Below, piece after piece: positions 1-9,006 of a DNA stretch of 41,368 nucleotides. Each line of letters starts with the position of its first letter. The first letter of the stretch is position 1. The notes beneath the pieces were generated by a model. It saw only the letters and a list, made by a program, of their open reading frames with translations. It did no database searches and had not been told where the DNA came from. A program made the translations under genes and the position numbers. Source of the DNA: Acidobacteriota bacterium (GTDB lineage: Bacteria > Acidobacteriota > Vicinamibacteria > Vicinamibacterales > SCN-69-37); the NCBI GenBank assembly GCA_009694745.1, contig SHUF01000022.1, positions 1 to 41,368 on the forward strand. The letters run 5' to 3'.

Positions 1-13
1 ATAGGAACAGGCG

Positions 14-127
14 ATGAAGGTACGAGCATCGGTGAAACGAATTTGTGTCAAGTGCAAGATTGTGCGGCGGCAGGGTGTCGTGCGCGTGATCTGCCCGAAT
101 CAGAAGCACAAGCAGCGTCAGGGATAA
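14..127 (+). CDS. rpmJ: 50S ribosomal protein L36
   Basis: This 37-residue protein is the smallest protein of the large ribosomal subunit. It reads [19 protein letters not shown] and ends in QKHKQRQG. The residues C11, C14, C27 and H32 form the C-x2-C-x12-C-x4-H zinc ribbon of the zinc-binding L36 form. AGGAACA just upstream serves as ribosome binding site. It lies directly before rpsM, the usual order at the end of the spc/alpha operon, so it is probably cotranscribed with the genes that follow. The identification is firm from motif, length and position. Confidence 0.95.
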   Translation: MKVRASVKRICVKCKIVRRQGVVRVICPNQKHKQRQG

Positions 128-131
128 GAAC

Positions 132-506
132 ATGGCACGAATTTCAGGCGTCGACCTTCCGCGCACGAAGCGGATCGAGATTGGACTCACGTACATCTAC
201 GGCATCGGGCGGAAACGCGCGAGCGACATTCTTGTCGCGGCCGAGGTGAGCGGCGACATCCGGGTGAAGGACCTGTCGGAAGACGACGTCCGCAAGATCA
301 GCCGGGTCATCGAGGAACAGGGGCGCGTCGAAGGCGACCTGCGCAAGGAAGTCTCGATGAACATCAAGCGATTGGTGGAAATCGGCAGCTATCGCGGCTC
401 GAGGCATCGGCGCAATCTGCCGGTCCGTGGCCAGCGCACGCGCACCAATTCCCGCACACGGAAGGGTCCGCGCAAAGGCGCGGTTGCCCGTAAGAAGACA
501 GAGTAG
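132..506 (+). CDS. rpsM: 30S ribosomal protein S13
   Basis: S13 sits in the head of the small subunit and contacts the P-site tRNA and the intersubunit bridge. The 124-residue product has the normal length and opens with [20 protein letters not shown], the classic S13 N-terminus carrying the helix-two-turns-helix region. It ends in the basic tail rich in [17 protein letters not shown]. It starts four bases after rpmJ stops, with AGGGA upstream of the ATG. The gene ends in TAG, which matters because it shows that UAG terminates an essential gene here. Confidence 0.97.
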   Translation: MARISGVDLPRTKRIEIGLTYIYGIGRKRASDILVAAEVSGDIRVKDLSEDDVRKISRVIEEQGRVEGDLRKEVSMNIKRLVEIGSYRGSRHRRNLPVRGQRTRTNSRTRKGPRKGAVARKKTE

Positions 507-518
507 AGGACGTCACAC

Positions 519-974
519 ATGGCCAAGACCCAAGCAGCAGACGCCGCCACGCCCGAGGGCGCCAAAGGCAAATCCGGCAAGGCAGGCAAGCCCAAGAAGG
601 CGTTCAAGAAGCGCGGCGAAAAGCGCGTGGTGCACCACGGCTTCGCCCACATCCAGGCGTCGTTCAACAACACGGTGATCACCATCACGGATACCGAAGG
701 TAACGTCATTGCCTGGTCCAGTTCCGGTGGCATCGGCTTCAAGGGATCGCGCAAGGGCACGCCATTTGCGGCCACCCAGGCGGCGATGTCGGCGGGCAAC
801 GTGGCCAAGACCTACGGCCTGCGGTCGCTCGAAGTGCGTATCAAGGGACCCGGCGCCGGTCGCGAGTCGGCGATTCGCGCACTGCAGACGGTGGGCATTG
901 ATGTGAAATCGATTCGCGACGTGACGCCGATTCCGCACAACGGGTGCCGCCCGTCCAAGCGCCGGCGCGTCTGA
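519..974 (+). CDS. rpsK: 30S ribosomal protein S11
   Basis: S11 is a platform protein of the small subunit that helps shape the E/P-site mRNA channel. The conserved core starts near residue 38 ([20 protein letters not shown]) and runs to the typical C-terminus [11 protein letters not shown]. The product is 151 residues, about 20 longer than the usual form, because of a lysine/alanine-rich N-terminal extension. The start is supported by TAGAGGA upstream of ATG and the short gap from rpsM. It belongs to the alpha operon. Confidence 0.97.
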   Translation: MAKTQAADAATPEGAKGKSGKAGKPKKAFKKRGEKRVVHHGFAHIQASFNNTVITITDTEGNVIAWSSSGGIGFKGSRKGTPFAATQAAMSAGNVAKTYGLRSLEVRIKGPGAGRESAIRALQTVGIDVKSIRDVTPIPHNGCRPSKRRRV

Positions 975-999
975 GTTTCAGCAGAGGGATATTAAAGAC

Positions 1000-1632
<633 letters not shown>

Positions 1633-1739
1633 GGCGTTCTATTCGAAGTAGCGCACACGCGCCAGTTCCCGGCCCGCAGCTCTTCAGACCTGCAGCGGGA
1701 GGCCGGGAGCATCATTGCGGGTCTGGAAGGAAAAAGACG

Positions 1740-2717
1740 ATGTTGTGGAAAGGTTTTCAACGGCCCAAGCGGCTGGACTTTGAGCGCGAGACCCTGACGG
1801 ACCGGTTCGGCCGGTTCACGGCGCAGCCCTTCGAGCGTGGCTTCGGCACGACCGTGGGCAACGCAATGCGTCGCGTCCTGTTGTCGTCCATCGAAGGCGC
1901 GGCGGTGACGGCGGTCAAGATCGAGGGCGTTCAGCACGAGTTCTCGCCGATTCAGGGTGTGGTCGAAGACGCCACCGACCTAATCCTGAACCTCAAGCAG
2001 ATCCCGCTCAAGGTGCACACCGACCAGGCCAAGACGCTCACGCTGCGCGTGACCAAGGCCGGCGAAGTGCGCGCGCGCGACATTCAGGTGGACAGCGACG
2101 TGGAAATCCTCGAGCCCGACGCCCACATCGCCACTGTGAGCGAAGGCGGCAAGCTGGAGATGGAACTGCGGATCAAGCGCGGCCGCGGCTACGTCTCGGC
2201 CGACAAGAACTTCGACGAGGATCTGGGCATCGGCTGGATTCCGATGGACTCGGTGCACTCGCCGATCAAGAAGGTCAACTACGTGGTGGAAGCCGCGCGC
2301 GTGGGCCAGGTCACCGACTACGACAAGCTCACGCTCGAAGTCTGGTCGAACGGCGCCGTGACCCCGCGTGACGCCGTGTCACTGGCAGCCAAGTTGATTC
2401 GCGATCACTTCACCATCTTCGTGAGTCTCGAAGACCTCGGAGAGTCGGCGCTCGACGCGGCCGGCGACCAGCCGCTGACCTCGGGCAACGAGCACCTCGA
2501 CAAGAGCGTCGAGGAACTCGAGCTGTCCGTGCGTTCGTACAACTGCCTCAAGAACGCGAACATCCGTACGATTCGCGAGCTGGTGCAGAAGAGCGAAGGC
2601 GAGATGCTCAAGACGAAGAACTTCGGGCGCAAGTCGCTCAACGAAATCAAGGAAATCCTCACCACCATGGGCCTGAGCCTGGGCATGCGCCTGGATCAGT
2701 CGGGTTCGGGCGAATAG
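1740..2717 (+). CDS. rpoA: DNA-directed RNA polymerase subunit alpha
   Basis: The alpha subunit dimerises to nucleate RNA polymerase assembly, and its C-terminal domain contacts UP elements and activators. The 325-residue product has the N-terminal assembly domain, with [20 protein letters not shown] near residues 38-57. The C-terminal domain begins around residue 255 and carries [20 protein letters not shown] and the helix-hairpin-helix stretch [28 protein letters not shown] precedes the ATG. The stop codon is TAG. Length and domain order are normal. Confidence 0.98.
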   Translation: MLWKGFQRPKRLDFERETLTDRFGRFTAQPFERGFGTTVGNAMRRVLLSSIEGAAVTAVKIEGVQHEFSPIQGVVEDATDLILNLKQIPLKVHTDQAKTLTLRVTKAGEVRARDIQVDSDVEILEPDAHIATVSEGGKLEMELRIKRGRGYVSADKNFDEDLGIGWIPMDSVHSPIKKVNYVVEAARVGQVTDYDKLTLEVWSNGAVTPRDAVSLAAKLIRDHFTIFVSLEDLGESALDAAGDQPLTSGNEHLDKSVEELELSVRSYNCLKNANIRTIRELVQKSEGEMLKTKNFGRKSLNEIKEILTTMGLSLGMRLDQSGSGE

Positions 2718-2739
2718 GCACCAGTCAGGAACGGATGTT

Positions 2740-3321
2740 ATGCGTCATCGGGTAGCACATCGAAAACTCGGCCGGGTTACTGAACACCGGATCGCCATGC
2801 TTCGCAATCAGGCCTCCGACCTGATCAAGTACGGCCACATCACCACCACCGTGGCGAGGGGCAAAGAACTGCGTCCCTTCGTCGAGCGGTTGATCACGCT
2901 GGCCAAGCGCAGTCTCGGCGACGAGCCGAGCTCGCCCAAAGGCGTGACGGCGCGGCGGGCCGTGGCCATGGACATCGTGGACAAGGCGGTCGTCAAGACG
3001 CTGTTCGCGACCATTGCGCCCCGGTATGTGGATCGCAAGGGCGGCTACACGCGCCTGCGTCGCGCCGGGTACCGGCGCGGTGACAGTGCGGAGATCGCGG
3101 AGATCGAACTGCTCGGCAGCGAGTTCGATCCGAATGCGGAGGCCGCCAAGACGAAGTCGGCCGAAGCGGACAAGCCGAAGAAGACTTCGGTGGGCGGCCG
3201 TATCCGTCAGGCGCTGACAGGTGGACGTTCCAAGGCCGATGGCGCCGGCGGCGCCAAGGCCGACAAGCAGGCCAAGGGCGGCAAGCGCGTCACCACGCCG
3301 CGCAAGGCCGGCGGCGCGTAG
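2740..3321 (+). CDS. rplQ: 50S ribosomal protein L17 with basic C-terminal tail
   Basis: L17 binds near the polypeptide exit tunnel. The first about 120 residues match the family: MRHRVAHRKLGRVTEHRIAM, then LRNQASDLIKYGHITTTVAR, and later YTRLRRAGYRRGDSAEIAEI. The protein is 193 residues long, so about 70 residues at the C-terminus are extra. They form a low-complexity Lys/Ala/Gly tail. Such tails are known in some phyla; their role is not established here. It is the last gene of the operon, ends in TAG, and is followed by a terminator hairpin. Confidence 0.96.
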   Translation: MRHRVAHRKLGRVTEHRIAMLRNQASDLIKYGHITTTVARGKELRPFVERLITLAKRSLGDEPSSPKGVTARRAVAMDIVDKAVVKTLFATIAPRYVDRKGGYTRLRRAGYRRGDSAEIAEIELLGSEFDPNAEAAKTKSAEADKPKKTSVGGRIRQALTGGRSKADGAGGAKADKQAKGGKRVTTPRKAGGA

Positions 3322-3360
3322 TCGCTCAACGCGACTCGGGGAACCAATCGGGTAATCGAG

Positions 3361-3399
3361 GGGCCCGGTAGCATCAGCTGCCGGGCCCTTTGTGTTTTT
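3361..3399 (+). terminator. Rho-independent terminator after rplQ
   Basis: GGGCCCGGTAGC and GCTGCCGGGCCC form a 12-base-pair stem with one G-U pair and the loop ATCA, followed directly by TTTGTGTTTTT. This is a textbook intrinsic terminator placed about 40 bases after the rplQ stop. Confidence 0.92.
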
Positions 3400-3474
3400 G
3401 CGTCCACGACGGATCACAGGAGGCGCTGAGACGCAGAGGTTCTTTTTCGAAGGGCTTCGTGCCGCGCTGCATCC

Positions 3475-3506
3475 CAGACCCCTGGACCCCCGGACCCCCG
3501 GACCCC
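3475..3506. repeat. Four tandem octamers (NGGACCCC type)
   Basis: The intergenic sequence contains four head-to-tail octamers: CAGACCCC, TGGACCCC, CGGACCCC, CGGACCCC. The array lies just upstream of the dehydratase start. A related heptamer array occurs at 5554-5588. Confidence 0.85.
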
Positions 3507-3520
3507 GATAATGTGTGGCG

Positions 3521-4483
3521 ATGCTTGCTCCCACACTCGCCGATTTTGTTGCCGCGCGCGCGCGGATGGAACCCCACGTCAAACATACGCCGCTGCTGAC
3601 GTCACGGGTATTGTCGGAGCGCACCGGGTTCGACGTGCGGCTCAAGGCCGAGCTCTTCCAGCGCACCGGGTCGTACAAGATTCGCGGCCCGCTTAACAAG
3701 TTTCCGTTTCTCACCGATGACCAGAAGCGCCGCGGGGTGATCTGTTCGTCGGCCGGCAATCATGCCCAGGGCGTGGCGCTGGCGGCGAAGATTCACGGCA
3801 TCCGTGCAGTGGTGGCGATGGCCGAGAACGCGACGCCGTCGAAGATCGTGGCGACCAAGGGCTACGGAGCCGAGGTCGTACTGCACGGCCGTATCTGGGA
3901 TGAGGCGAACGAAAAGGCGCTGGAGTTGGTGGCGAGTGAGGGGCTCACGTACATCCATCCGTTTGATGACGACCAGCTCATCATGGGGCAGGGGACCGTT
4001 GGGCTGGAGATCGTGCAGGACTGGCCAGAGGTGGACGTCGTGATCGTGCCGATTGGCGGCGGCGGGTTGATCTCGGGCGTCTCGATGGCACTCAAGGCCC
4101 ACAACCCAAACGTCCGTGTCCTCGGCGTGGAGTCATCTGGCGCACCGGGCATGCAGCGCAGCGTCGCTGAAGGTCAACTCGTCACGCTCGACAAGGTGGA
4201 CTGCATCATCGACGGCCTGCGGGTGAAACGTGTCGGCACGCGGAACTTCGAGATCGTGCGAAAGTTCGTGGACGAAATCGTCTCGCTCCCCGATGAGCAG
4301 ATCTTTGAAGCGGTGCTGTGGGTGATGCACTACGCGAAGTTGGTGCCGGAAGGCGCGGCCGCCGCTCCAGTGGCTGCACTCCTGCAACGCATCGTCAACA
4401 TCCCGCCCGGCTCACGCGTCGTCTGCATCCTCAGCGGAGGCAACATTAATCTCGATCAGCTCAAGGGCAAGTACTGGAACTGA
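3521..4483 (+). CDS. ilvA: Threonine/serine dehydratase (PLP fold type II)
   Basis: The enzyme is predicted to deaminate L-threonine to 2-oxobutanoate, and probably serine to pyruvate, using pyridoxal phosphate. The PLP-binding lysine is K53 in GSYKIRGP. Other family marks are SSAGNHAQGVA near residue 80, the glycine-rich phosphate loop GGGGLISG near 185, and a C-terminal SGGN. The roughly 320-residue length without a regulatory ACT-like domain resembles the short TdcB-type enzyme rather than the long biosynthetic IlvA. I chose ATG 3521; an in-frame GTG at 3515 is an alternative, and neither has a clear ribosome binding site. It stands alone, convergent with the mltB-like gene. Confidence 0.9.
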   Translation: MLAPTLADFVAARARMEPHVKHTPLLTSRVLSERTGFDVRLKAELFQRTGSYKIRGPLNKFPFLTDDQKRRGVICSSAGNHAQGVALAAKIHGIRAVVAMAENATPSKIVATKGYGAEVVLHGRIWDEANEKALELVASEGLTYIHPFDDDQLIMGQGTVGLEIVQDWPEVDVVIVPIGGGGLISGVSMALKAHNPNVRVLGVESSGAPGMQRSVAEGQLVTLDKVDCIIDGLRVKRVGTRNFEIVRKFVDEIVSLPDEQIFEAVLWVMHYAKLVPEGAAAAPVAALLQRIVNIPPGSRVVCILSGGNINLDQLKGKYWN

Positions 4484-4503
4484 TCGCCATTAGCGCGGCG
4501 ATC
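4482..4503. terminator. Hairpin between convergent genes
   Basis: GATCGCC and GGCGATC form a perfect 7-base-pair stem around ATTAGCGC, between the convergent dehydratase and transglycosylase genes. It overlaps the end of the dehydratase stop codon. There is no clear U-run, so it is only a possible bidirectional terminator. Confidence 0.45.
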
Positions 4504-4504
4504 G

Positions 4505-5530
4505 CTACCGGACCTGGTCACTCAGTACTCCGGCGCTGATCGCGTACGAGTTGGAGCAGTTGTAATCAATGAGCGCGTGGTAGTTGCGGTAGACGAGGAA
4601 GTGTTGCTTCATGCCGCGCACGAGTGAGGCGTCCATCGCGGCGGTGGGGAGCGGACGTCCGTTGGCCTGTAGCACACCGAGCTTCGCCCACTGACTGAGC
4701 GGCCTGGCCTGAGTCATTTCCTTGACCGCGCGACATCCTGACGACCGCATGGGCACCTGGCGTTCGATGCGGTCGAGCGCTGCGCGGTTGACCCGTACCT
4801 CCCGACCCCATCGCTCGCCCTTCGTCCAGCCCGCGTTTTTCAGGTAGTTGGCAATGGACGCGAACACGTCCGGTTGCGTGTTCCAGATGTCGGCGCGTCC
4901 GTCTTCGTCGAAGTCCACGGCGTGTTTGAGATAACTCGACGGCATGAACTGCGGCTGGCCCATGGCGCCCGCCCACGAGCCTTTGAGTTCCTTTATGGTG
5001 ATGTGCCCTTGATCGAGGATGGTGAGCGCATGAAAGAGCTCGGCGCGAAACAGCGTGGGGCGCCGCGTATCAAAGGCGAGCGTCGCCAGCGCCGTGATGA
5101 CCGGCCGTGAGCCGGTGAACTGGCCGAAGTTGGATTCGATGCCCCAGATTGCGACCAGCGTCTCGCGCGGAACGCCGTAGCGCGCTTCAACACGCGTGAG
5201 CACCGCCTGATACTTGTCATGCATCGCGTTCGCCGACGCGAGCGTCCGTCGCGACAGGCGCTGTTTCAGATAGGCATCAAGGCTCTGCACCTGTTCGGGC
5301 TGGGCGCGGTCGCGAGCCACCACGACCGGTTCGATCTCGAGGCCGGTGAACGCCCTGTCGATAGTGGCAGCGCTGATGCCCCTCTGGACGGCCTCAGCCC
5401 GCACGCCCTCAAGCCACGCGCCAAAGTCGGGCTGCTGAGCCGGTCGCGGCTCCTGGGCCAGGCCAGAGGTAACCAGAGCCCCCACCAGCGCCATCGCGGC
5501 GATCCACCTGCCTCGCAGTGGAGATTGCAT
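4505..5530 (-). CDS. mltB: MltB-type lytic murein transglycosylase
   Basis: This is a periplasmic muramidase-like enzyme that cleaves the MurNAc-GlcNAc bond to give 1,6-anhydro ends. An N-terminal signal peptide is visible (IAAMALVGALVTSGLAQ). The SLT_2 domain follows, with catalytic Glu132 in AIWGIESNFG and the family stretches SWAGAMGQPQFMPSSYLKHA and VDFDEDGRADIW. Length is 341 residues, normal for soluble MltB relatives. No lipobox cysteine is seen, so it is probably not a lipoprotein. ATG 5530 was chosen; a GTG at 5539 adds three residues. Stop is TAG. Confidence 0.9.
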   Translation of the reverse strand: MQSPLRGRWIAAMALVGALVTSGLAQEPRPAQQPDFGAWLEGVRAEAVQRGISAATIDRAFTGLEIEPVVVARDRAQPEQVQSLDAYLKQRLSRRTLASANAMHDKYQAVLTRVEARYGVPRETLVAIWGIESNFGQFTGSRPVITALATLAFDTRRPTLFRAELFHALTILDQGHITIKELKGSWAGAMGQPQFMPSSYLKHAVDFDEDGRADIWNTQPDVFASIANYLKNAGWTKGERWGREVRVNRAALDRIERQVPMRSSGCRAVKEMTQARPLSQWAKLGVLQANGRPLPTAAMDASLVRGMKQHFLVYRNYHALIDYNCSNSYAISAGVLSDQVR

Positions 5531-5553
5531 ATCGTCCACTGTAACAAGTTTCG

Positions 5554-5588
5554 AGGACCCTGGACCCTGGACCCTGGACTCTGGACCC
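5554..5588. repeat. Five tandem heptamers (TGGACCC)
   Basis: Five head-to-tail heptamers: AGGACCC, TGGACCC, TGGACCC, TGGACTC, TGGACCC. The array lies between two minus-strand genes, and the TAG stop codon of the EF-G-like gene (5588-5590) begins in the last repeat base. Confidence 0.88.
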
Positions 5589-7687
5589 TACCCCTCGTCG
5601 TCAGACGCCACGCTGGTCCGGTCGGCCTTGGATGCCGCCACGATCTTGGCGTGCAGGTGACCGGGGACTTCGGCGTAGTGGTGGAACTCCATGTGGTATC
5701 CGCCACGGCCGCCCGTGGACGCGGTCAACGTCTGCTCGTACGTGAGCATCTCGGACATGGGCACGTGCGCGCGGATGACCGTGTTGGCGCCGCGTGTATC
5801 CATCCCGGCAATGTGCCCACGGCGTCCGTTGAGGTCTCCCATCAGGTCGCCGGCGAAGTCAGACGGCGCATAGATTTCAACGGCCATCACCGGTTCAAGC
5901 AGCGTGGGCTTCGCGCGTGTCATGGCATCACGCACGGCGAGTCTGCCCGCCATCTTGAACGACATCTCGTTTGAGTCCACGTCATGGTACGACCCGTCGT
6001 AGACCGTGACCTTGAGATCGACCATCGGGTATCCGGCCAGAAAGCCGCGGGCGCACGCTTCGCGCACACCCTTTTCCACGGCCGGCACGAACTGCCGTGG
6101 AATGGATCCGCCAAAAATGTCGTCCTCGAATTCCACGCCCGACCCTGGAGGCAGCGGTGCCACACGGATCTTGCAGTCGCCGAATTGTCCATGGCCGCCC
6201 GTCTGTTTCTTGTGCCGGCCGTGGGCCTCAGTCGGGAGCGCAATGGTCTCTCGATACGGGATGTGTGGTGGCTTGAGTTCCACTTCGACGCCGAACCGCC
6301 GGCGCAACTTGGCCACCGTCACCTCGATGTGCATCTGCCCCTGGCCCGAGAGCAACAGATCATGCGTCTGCTCGTCTCGGGTGTACCCGATGGACGGGTC
6401 TTCATCCTGCAGGCGATGCATGGACGTGCTGATCTTGTCTTCGTCGCCGCGCGTCTTTGGGACGATCGCGTACGAGAGCACCGCCTCCGGAAACGACAGC
6501 GGATGAACGGTGAAGCCGGCCTTCGGGTCACCCAGGACGTCGCCCGAATGCGTGTCTTTGAGCTTCGCCACGGCGCCAAGATCGCCGGCGTGGACCTCCG
6601 GCACCTGCGTCTGTGTCTTGCCCTCGAGCGCCACGAGGTGGCCGGCACGTTCAGGCGCCTGTCGGGTGACGTTCTGCACAGTGCTGTCAGACCTGAACGT
6701 ACCTGAGATCACCCGGAACAGCGAGATGCGTCCTGCGAACTGGTCGGCGATCGTCTTGAACACCCATACGACAAGCGGGGCCGAGGGATCGGCCGCGCGA
6801 CTCGTGTCGGTGCCATCCGGGGCGACGCCGGGGAACGGCCGCACAGCGGGCGACGGCACGAGCGCCGTGATCGCCTCAGCCAGTAACGGTCCGCCGATGT
6901 TTCGGAGGCCCGACATGCACAACACGGGAAACACATGGCTGGCGCGTACCCCCGCCGCGAGACCGTTGGTGAGGTCATCCTGCGACAGCGTACCGTTTTC
7001 GAAGAACCGCTCCATCAGCGCTTCGTCGGTCCCGGCCACCGCCTCGATGAGCGTGGCTCGGGCGGCATCCACGTCGGCGCGGACGGAGTCGGGAATGGGG
7101 ATTTCGGTCGCCTTGCCGCTGCCGTCCTCGGCAAACGTCCACGCCTTCATCGTCTCCAGGTCCACGATGCCCGTGAAGGCATCTTCTTCGCCGATGGGCC
7201 AGTGCACAGCCACTGCGGATCGCGACAGCGTCTGGCGCAGCGAGTCGAGCGCGCGCGGCAGGCTGGCTCGTTCGCGATCCAGCCGGTTGACGACGATGAG
7301 CCTGGGCAGGTTCAGCGACGCGGCCGTTTCCCAAATTTGCTCGGTGGACACTTGCACGCCTGAAACGCCGTCCACAACCACCACGGCGGCTTCCACCACG
7401 CGCAACGCTGCGCGGGCATCGCTCAGGAAGTTGCCCATCCCCGGCGTGTCGATCAGATTGACTTTGCGTTTGTTGTATTCGAACCAGGCGAGGGAAGAGG
7501 AGAGTGTGTGCTTGCGCGCGATGGCTTCTTCATCGTAATCGGTGACGGTGGTGCCCTCGTCCACCTTCCCGAGCCGGGTTGTTGCGCCTGTGTCGTAGAG
7601 CAGCGCTGCGGCCAATTGCGTCTTTCCGGCTCCACTGTGTCCGACCAGCGCGACATTCCGGATATCTGCGGCGTCAAAGACCTTCAT
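5588..7687 (-). CDS. Elongation factor G-like translational GTPase
   Basis: A 699-residue member of the EF-G-like (often called FusA2) branch of translational GTPases. The G domain shows G1 GHSGAGKT (16-23), G3 DTPG (80-83) and G4 NRLD (134-137). The last departs from the canonical NKxD, as is common in this branch. Domains II to V follow, ending with VPMSEMLTYEQTLTASTGGR, the EF-G C-terminal pattern. AGGAGGG sits eight bases before the ATG. The main EF-G is expected elsewhere in the genome next to rpsG; the role of this paralogue is not settled. The stop codon lies in the heptamer repeat. Confidence 0.88.
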   Translation of the reverse strand: MKVFDAADIRNVALVGHSGAGKTQLAAALLYDTGATTRLGKVDEGTTVTDYDEEAIARKHTLSSSLAWFEYNKRKVNLIDTPGMGNFLSDARAALRVVEAAVVVVDGVSGVQVSTEQIWETAASLNLPRLIVVNRLDRERASLPRALDSLRQTLSRSAVAVHWPIGEEDAFTGIVDLETMKAWTFAEDGSGKATEIPIPDSVRADVDAARATLIEAVAGTDEALMERFFENGTLSQDDLTNGLAAGVRASHVFPVLCMSGLRNIGGPLLAEAITALVPSPAVRPFPGVAPDGTDTSRAADPSAPLVVWVFKTIADQFAGRISLFRVISGTFRSDSTVQNVTRQAPERAGHLVALEGKTQTQVPEVHAGDLGAVAKLKDTHSGDVLGDPKAGFTVHPLSFPEAVLSYAIVPKTRGDEDKISTSMHRLQDEDPSIGYTRDEQTHDLLLSGQGQMHIEVTVAKLRRRFGVEVELKPPHIPYRETIALPTEAHGRHKKQTGGHGQFGDCKIRVAPLPPGSGVEFEDDIFGGSIPRQFVPAVEKGVREACARGFLAGYPMVDLKVTVYDGSYHDVDSNEMSFKMAGRLAVRDAMTRAKPTLLEPVMAVEIYAPSDFAGDLMGDLNGRRGHIAGMDTRGANTVIRAHVPMSEMLTYEQTLTASTGGRGGYHMEFHHYAEVPGHLHAKIVAASKADRTSVASDDEG

Positions 7688-7723
7688 CAGCGATCCCTCC
7701 TGACAATCAGGAAAAGGATATCG

Positions 7724-9004
7724 CTATTCGTGCCGCAATGCCTCGATAGGATCGAGGCGCGAGGCCCGGATCGCCGGAACCATGCCGAAGAACACGCCGA
7801 TGCCGGCCGAGAACCCGATGCCAATCGCGAACGACCACCAGGGCAGCGACACCGGGAAGCCGGTAATCAGGTGGACGGCCAGTCCCAGGCTGCTTCCGCA
7901 CACGATGCCCAGCAACCCGCCGGCCGAAGTCAGGAACACGGCCTCAAGCAGGAACTGCCACAAGATCTCCACTCTCCGAGCACCCAGGGCCTTACGGACG
8001 CCGATTTCACGAGTGCGTTCCGTCACGGTAATGGTCATGATGCTCATGACGCCGATGCCGCCGACCATCAGGGCTATCGACGAGATCACGACCAGCGCCA
8101 GGAACGTCGCCTGGCTGATTTGATCCCACAACTCAAGGACCGCGTCCTGGGTGACGAGATCGAAGTCATTGGGCTGATCCAGACGCAGACCATGGCGAAT
8201 GCGCATGACGTTCTCGACTTCCCTGAGCGCGGTTGCGCGGTCAACGCCTTCTCGCGGCACGGCCGAGATGATGATGCTGCGCATTTCACCCCGGCCCGCG
8301 TTGAAGGCGCGAATGCCAAACTGTTTTTGATAGGCCGTCTGGGGAATGACCACGAAGTCGTCGATGCCCAGGTTAAAACCGCCGGGGCTGGGCCGCTTGT
8401 CGGCCACACCGATGACTTCATACTCCTGCAGGCCGATGCGAACAATCTTGCCCACGGGATCCGTGGTCGCAAACAACGCCTGCGCCGGTGTCTGTCCCAG
8501 CACGACGACCTGCCGCCGGCGTTGGACCTCTCCCGACGTGAAGAAGCGTCCCGACTCGATTGGCACCCGCGACACGTCAGCAAAACGTTCAGTGGTGCCG
8601 AACACCTGAATCTGCTTCGACCTGAGGTTCTTGTAGTAGACGCGCTCCTGGGTCGGCGGGCCGCCGGCACCCAGCGTCACGTCCACCATGGCGATGGAGG
8701 GAGCCTCGCGCTCGATGGCGGTGGCATCGTCCGGCGTCATGTTCGGCCGCATCAGCAGCGCCTGGAAGTCTCCACCGGCGGCAAAGCTGAGGCCCGAGAA
8801 TTTCGCCACCGTGATGGTGTCCGGCCCCAGTGATTTGATCGAGTCGCGAAGCGATTGATCGAATCCCCGAATCAGGGCGGTCATGCCGACAATCGACGTG
8901 ATGCCGATGACGATGCCCAATACGGTCAGGGCCGAGCGCATCTTGTTCCCTCGAAGCGTGTCGAGGGACATCTGGAGGATTTCGTCGAACAGGCTCCAGC
9001 GCAC
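7724..9004 (-). CDS. MacB-like ABC transporter permease (second of pair)
   Basis: The 426-residue inner-membrane protein has the MacB/FtsX layout. There is one N-terminal membrane helix (RSALTVLGIVIGITSIVGMT), a large periplasmic MacB_PCD domain (about residues 45-250), and three C-terminal helices with the conserved stretch ERTREIGVRKALGARRVEIL. It ends DPIEALRHE, the typical FtsX terminus. It lacks an ATPase domain. The start is GTG 9004, two bases after the stop of the upstream permease, which suggests coupled translation. It probably forms a heterodimer with that partner. Stop is TAG. Confidence 0.88.
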   Translation of the reverse strand: MRWSLFDEILQMSLDTLRGNKMRSALTVLGIVIGITSIVGMTALIRGFDQSLRDSIKSLGPDTITVAKFSGLSFAAGGDFQALLMRPNMTPDDATAIEREAPSIAMVDVTLGAGGPPTQERVYYKNLRSKQIQVFGTTERFADVSRVPIESGRFFTSGEVQRRRQVVVLGQTPAQALFATTDPVGKIVRIGLQEYEVIGVADKRPSPGGFNLGIDDFVVIPQTAYQKQFGIRAFNAGRGEMRSIIISAVPREGVDRATALREVENVMRIRHGLRLDQPNDFDLVTQDAVLELWDQISQATFLALVVISSIALMVGGIGVMSIMTITVTERTREIGVRKALGARRVEILWQFLLEAVFLTSAGGLLGIVCGSSLGLAVHLITGFPVSLPWWSFAIGIGFSAGIGVFFGMVPAIRASRLDPIEALRHE

Positions 9005-9006
9005 GG

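Noticed and set aside
7508..8833. A 441-codon plus-strand open frame over the EF-G-like and permease genes
   Set aside because: It covers two well-supported minus-strand genes and has no recognisable domain; it is a GC-rich shadow.
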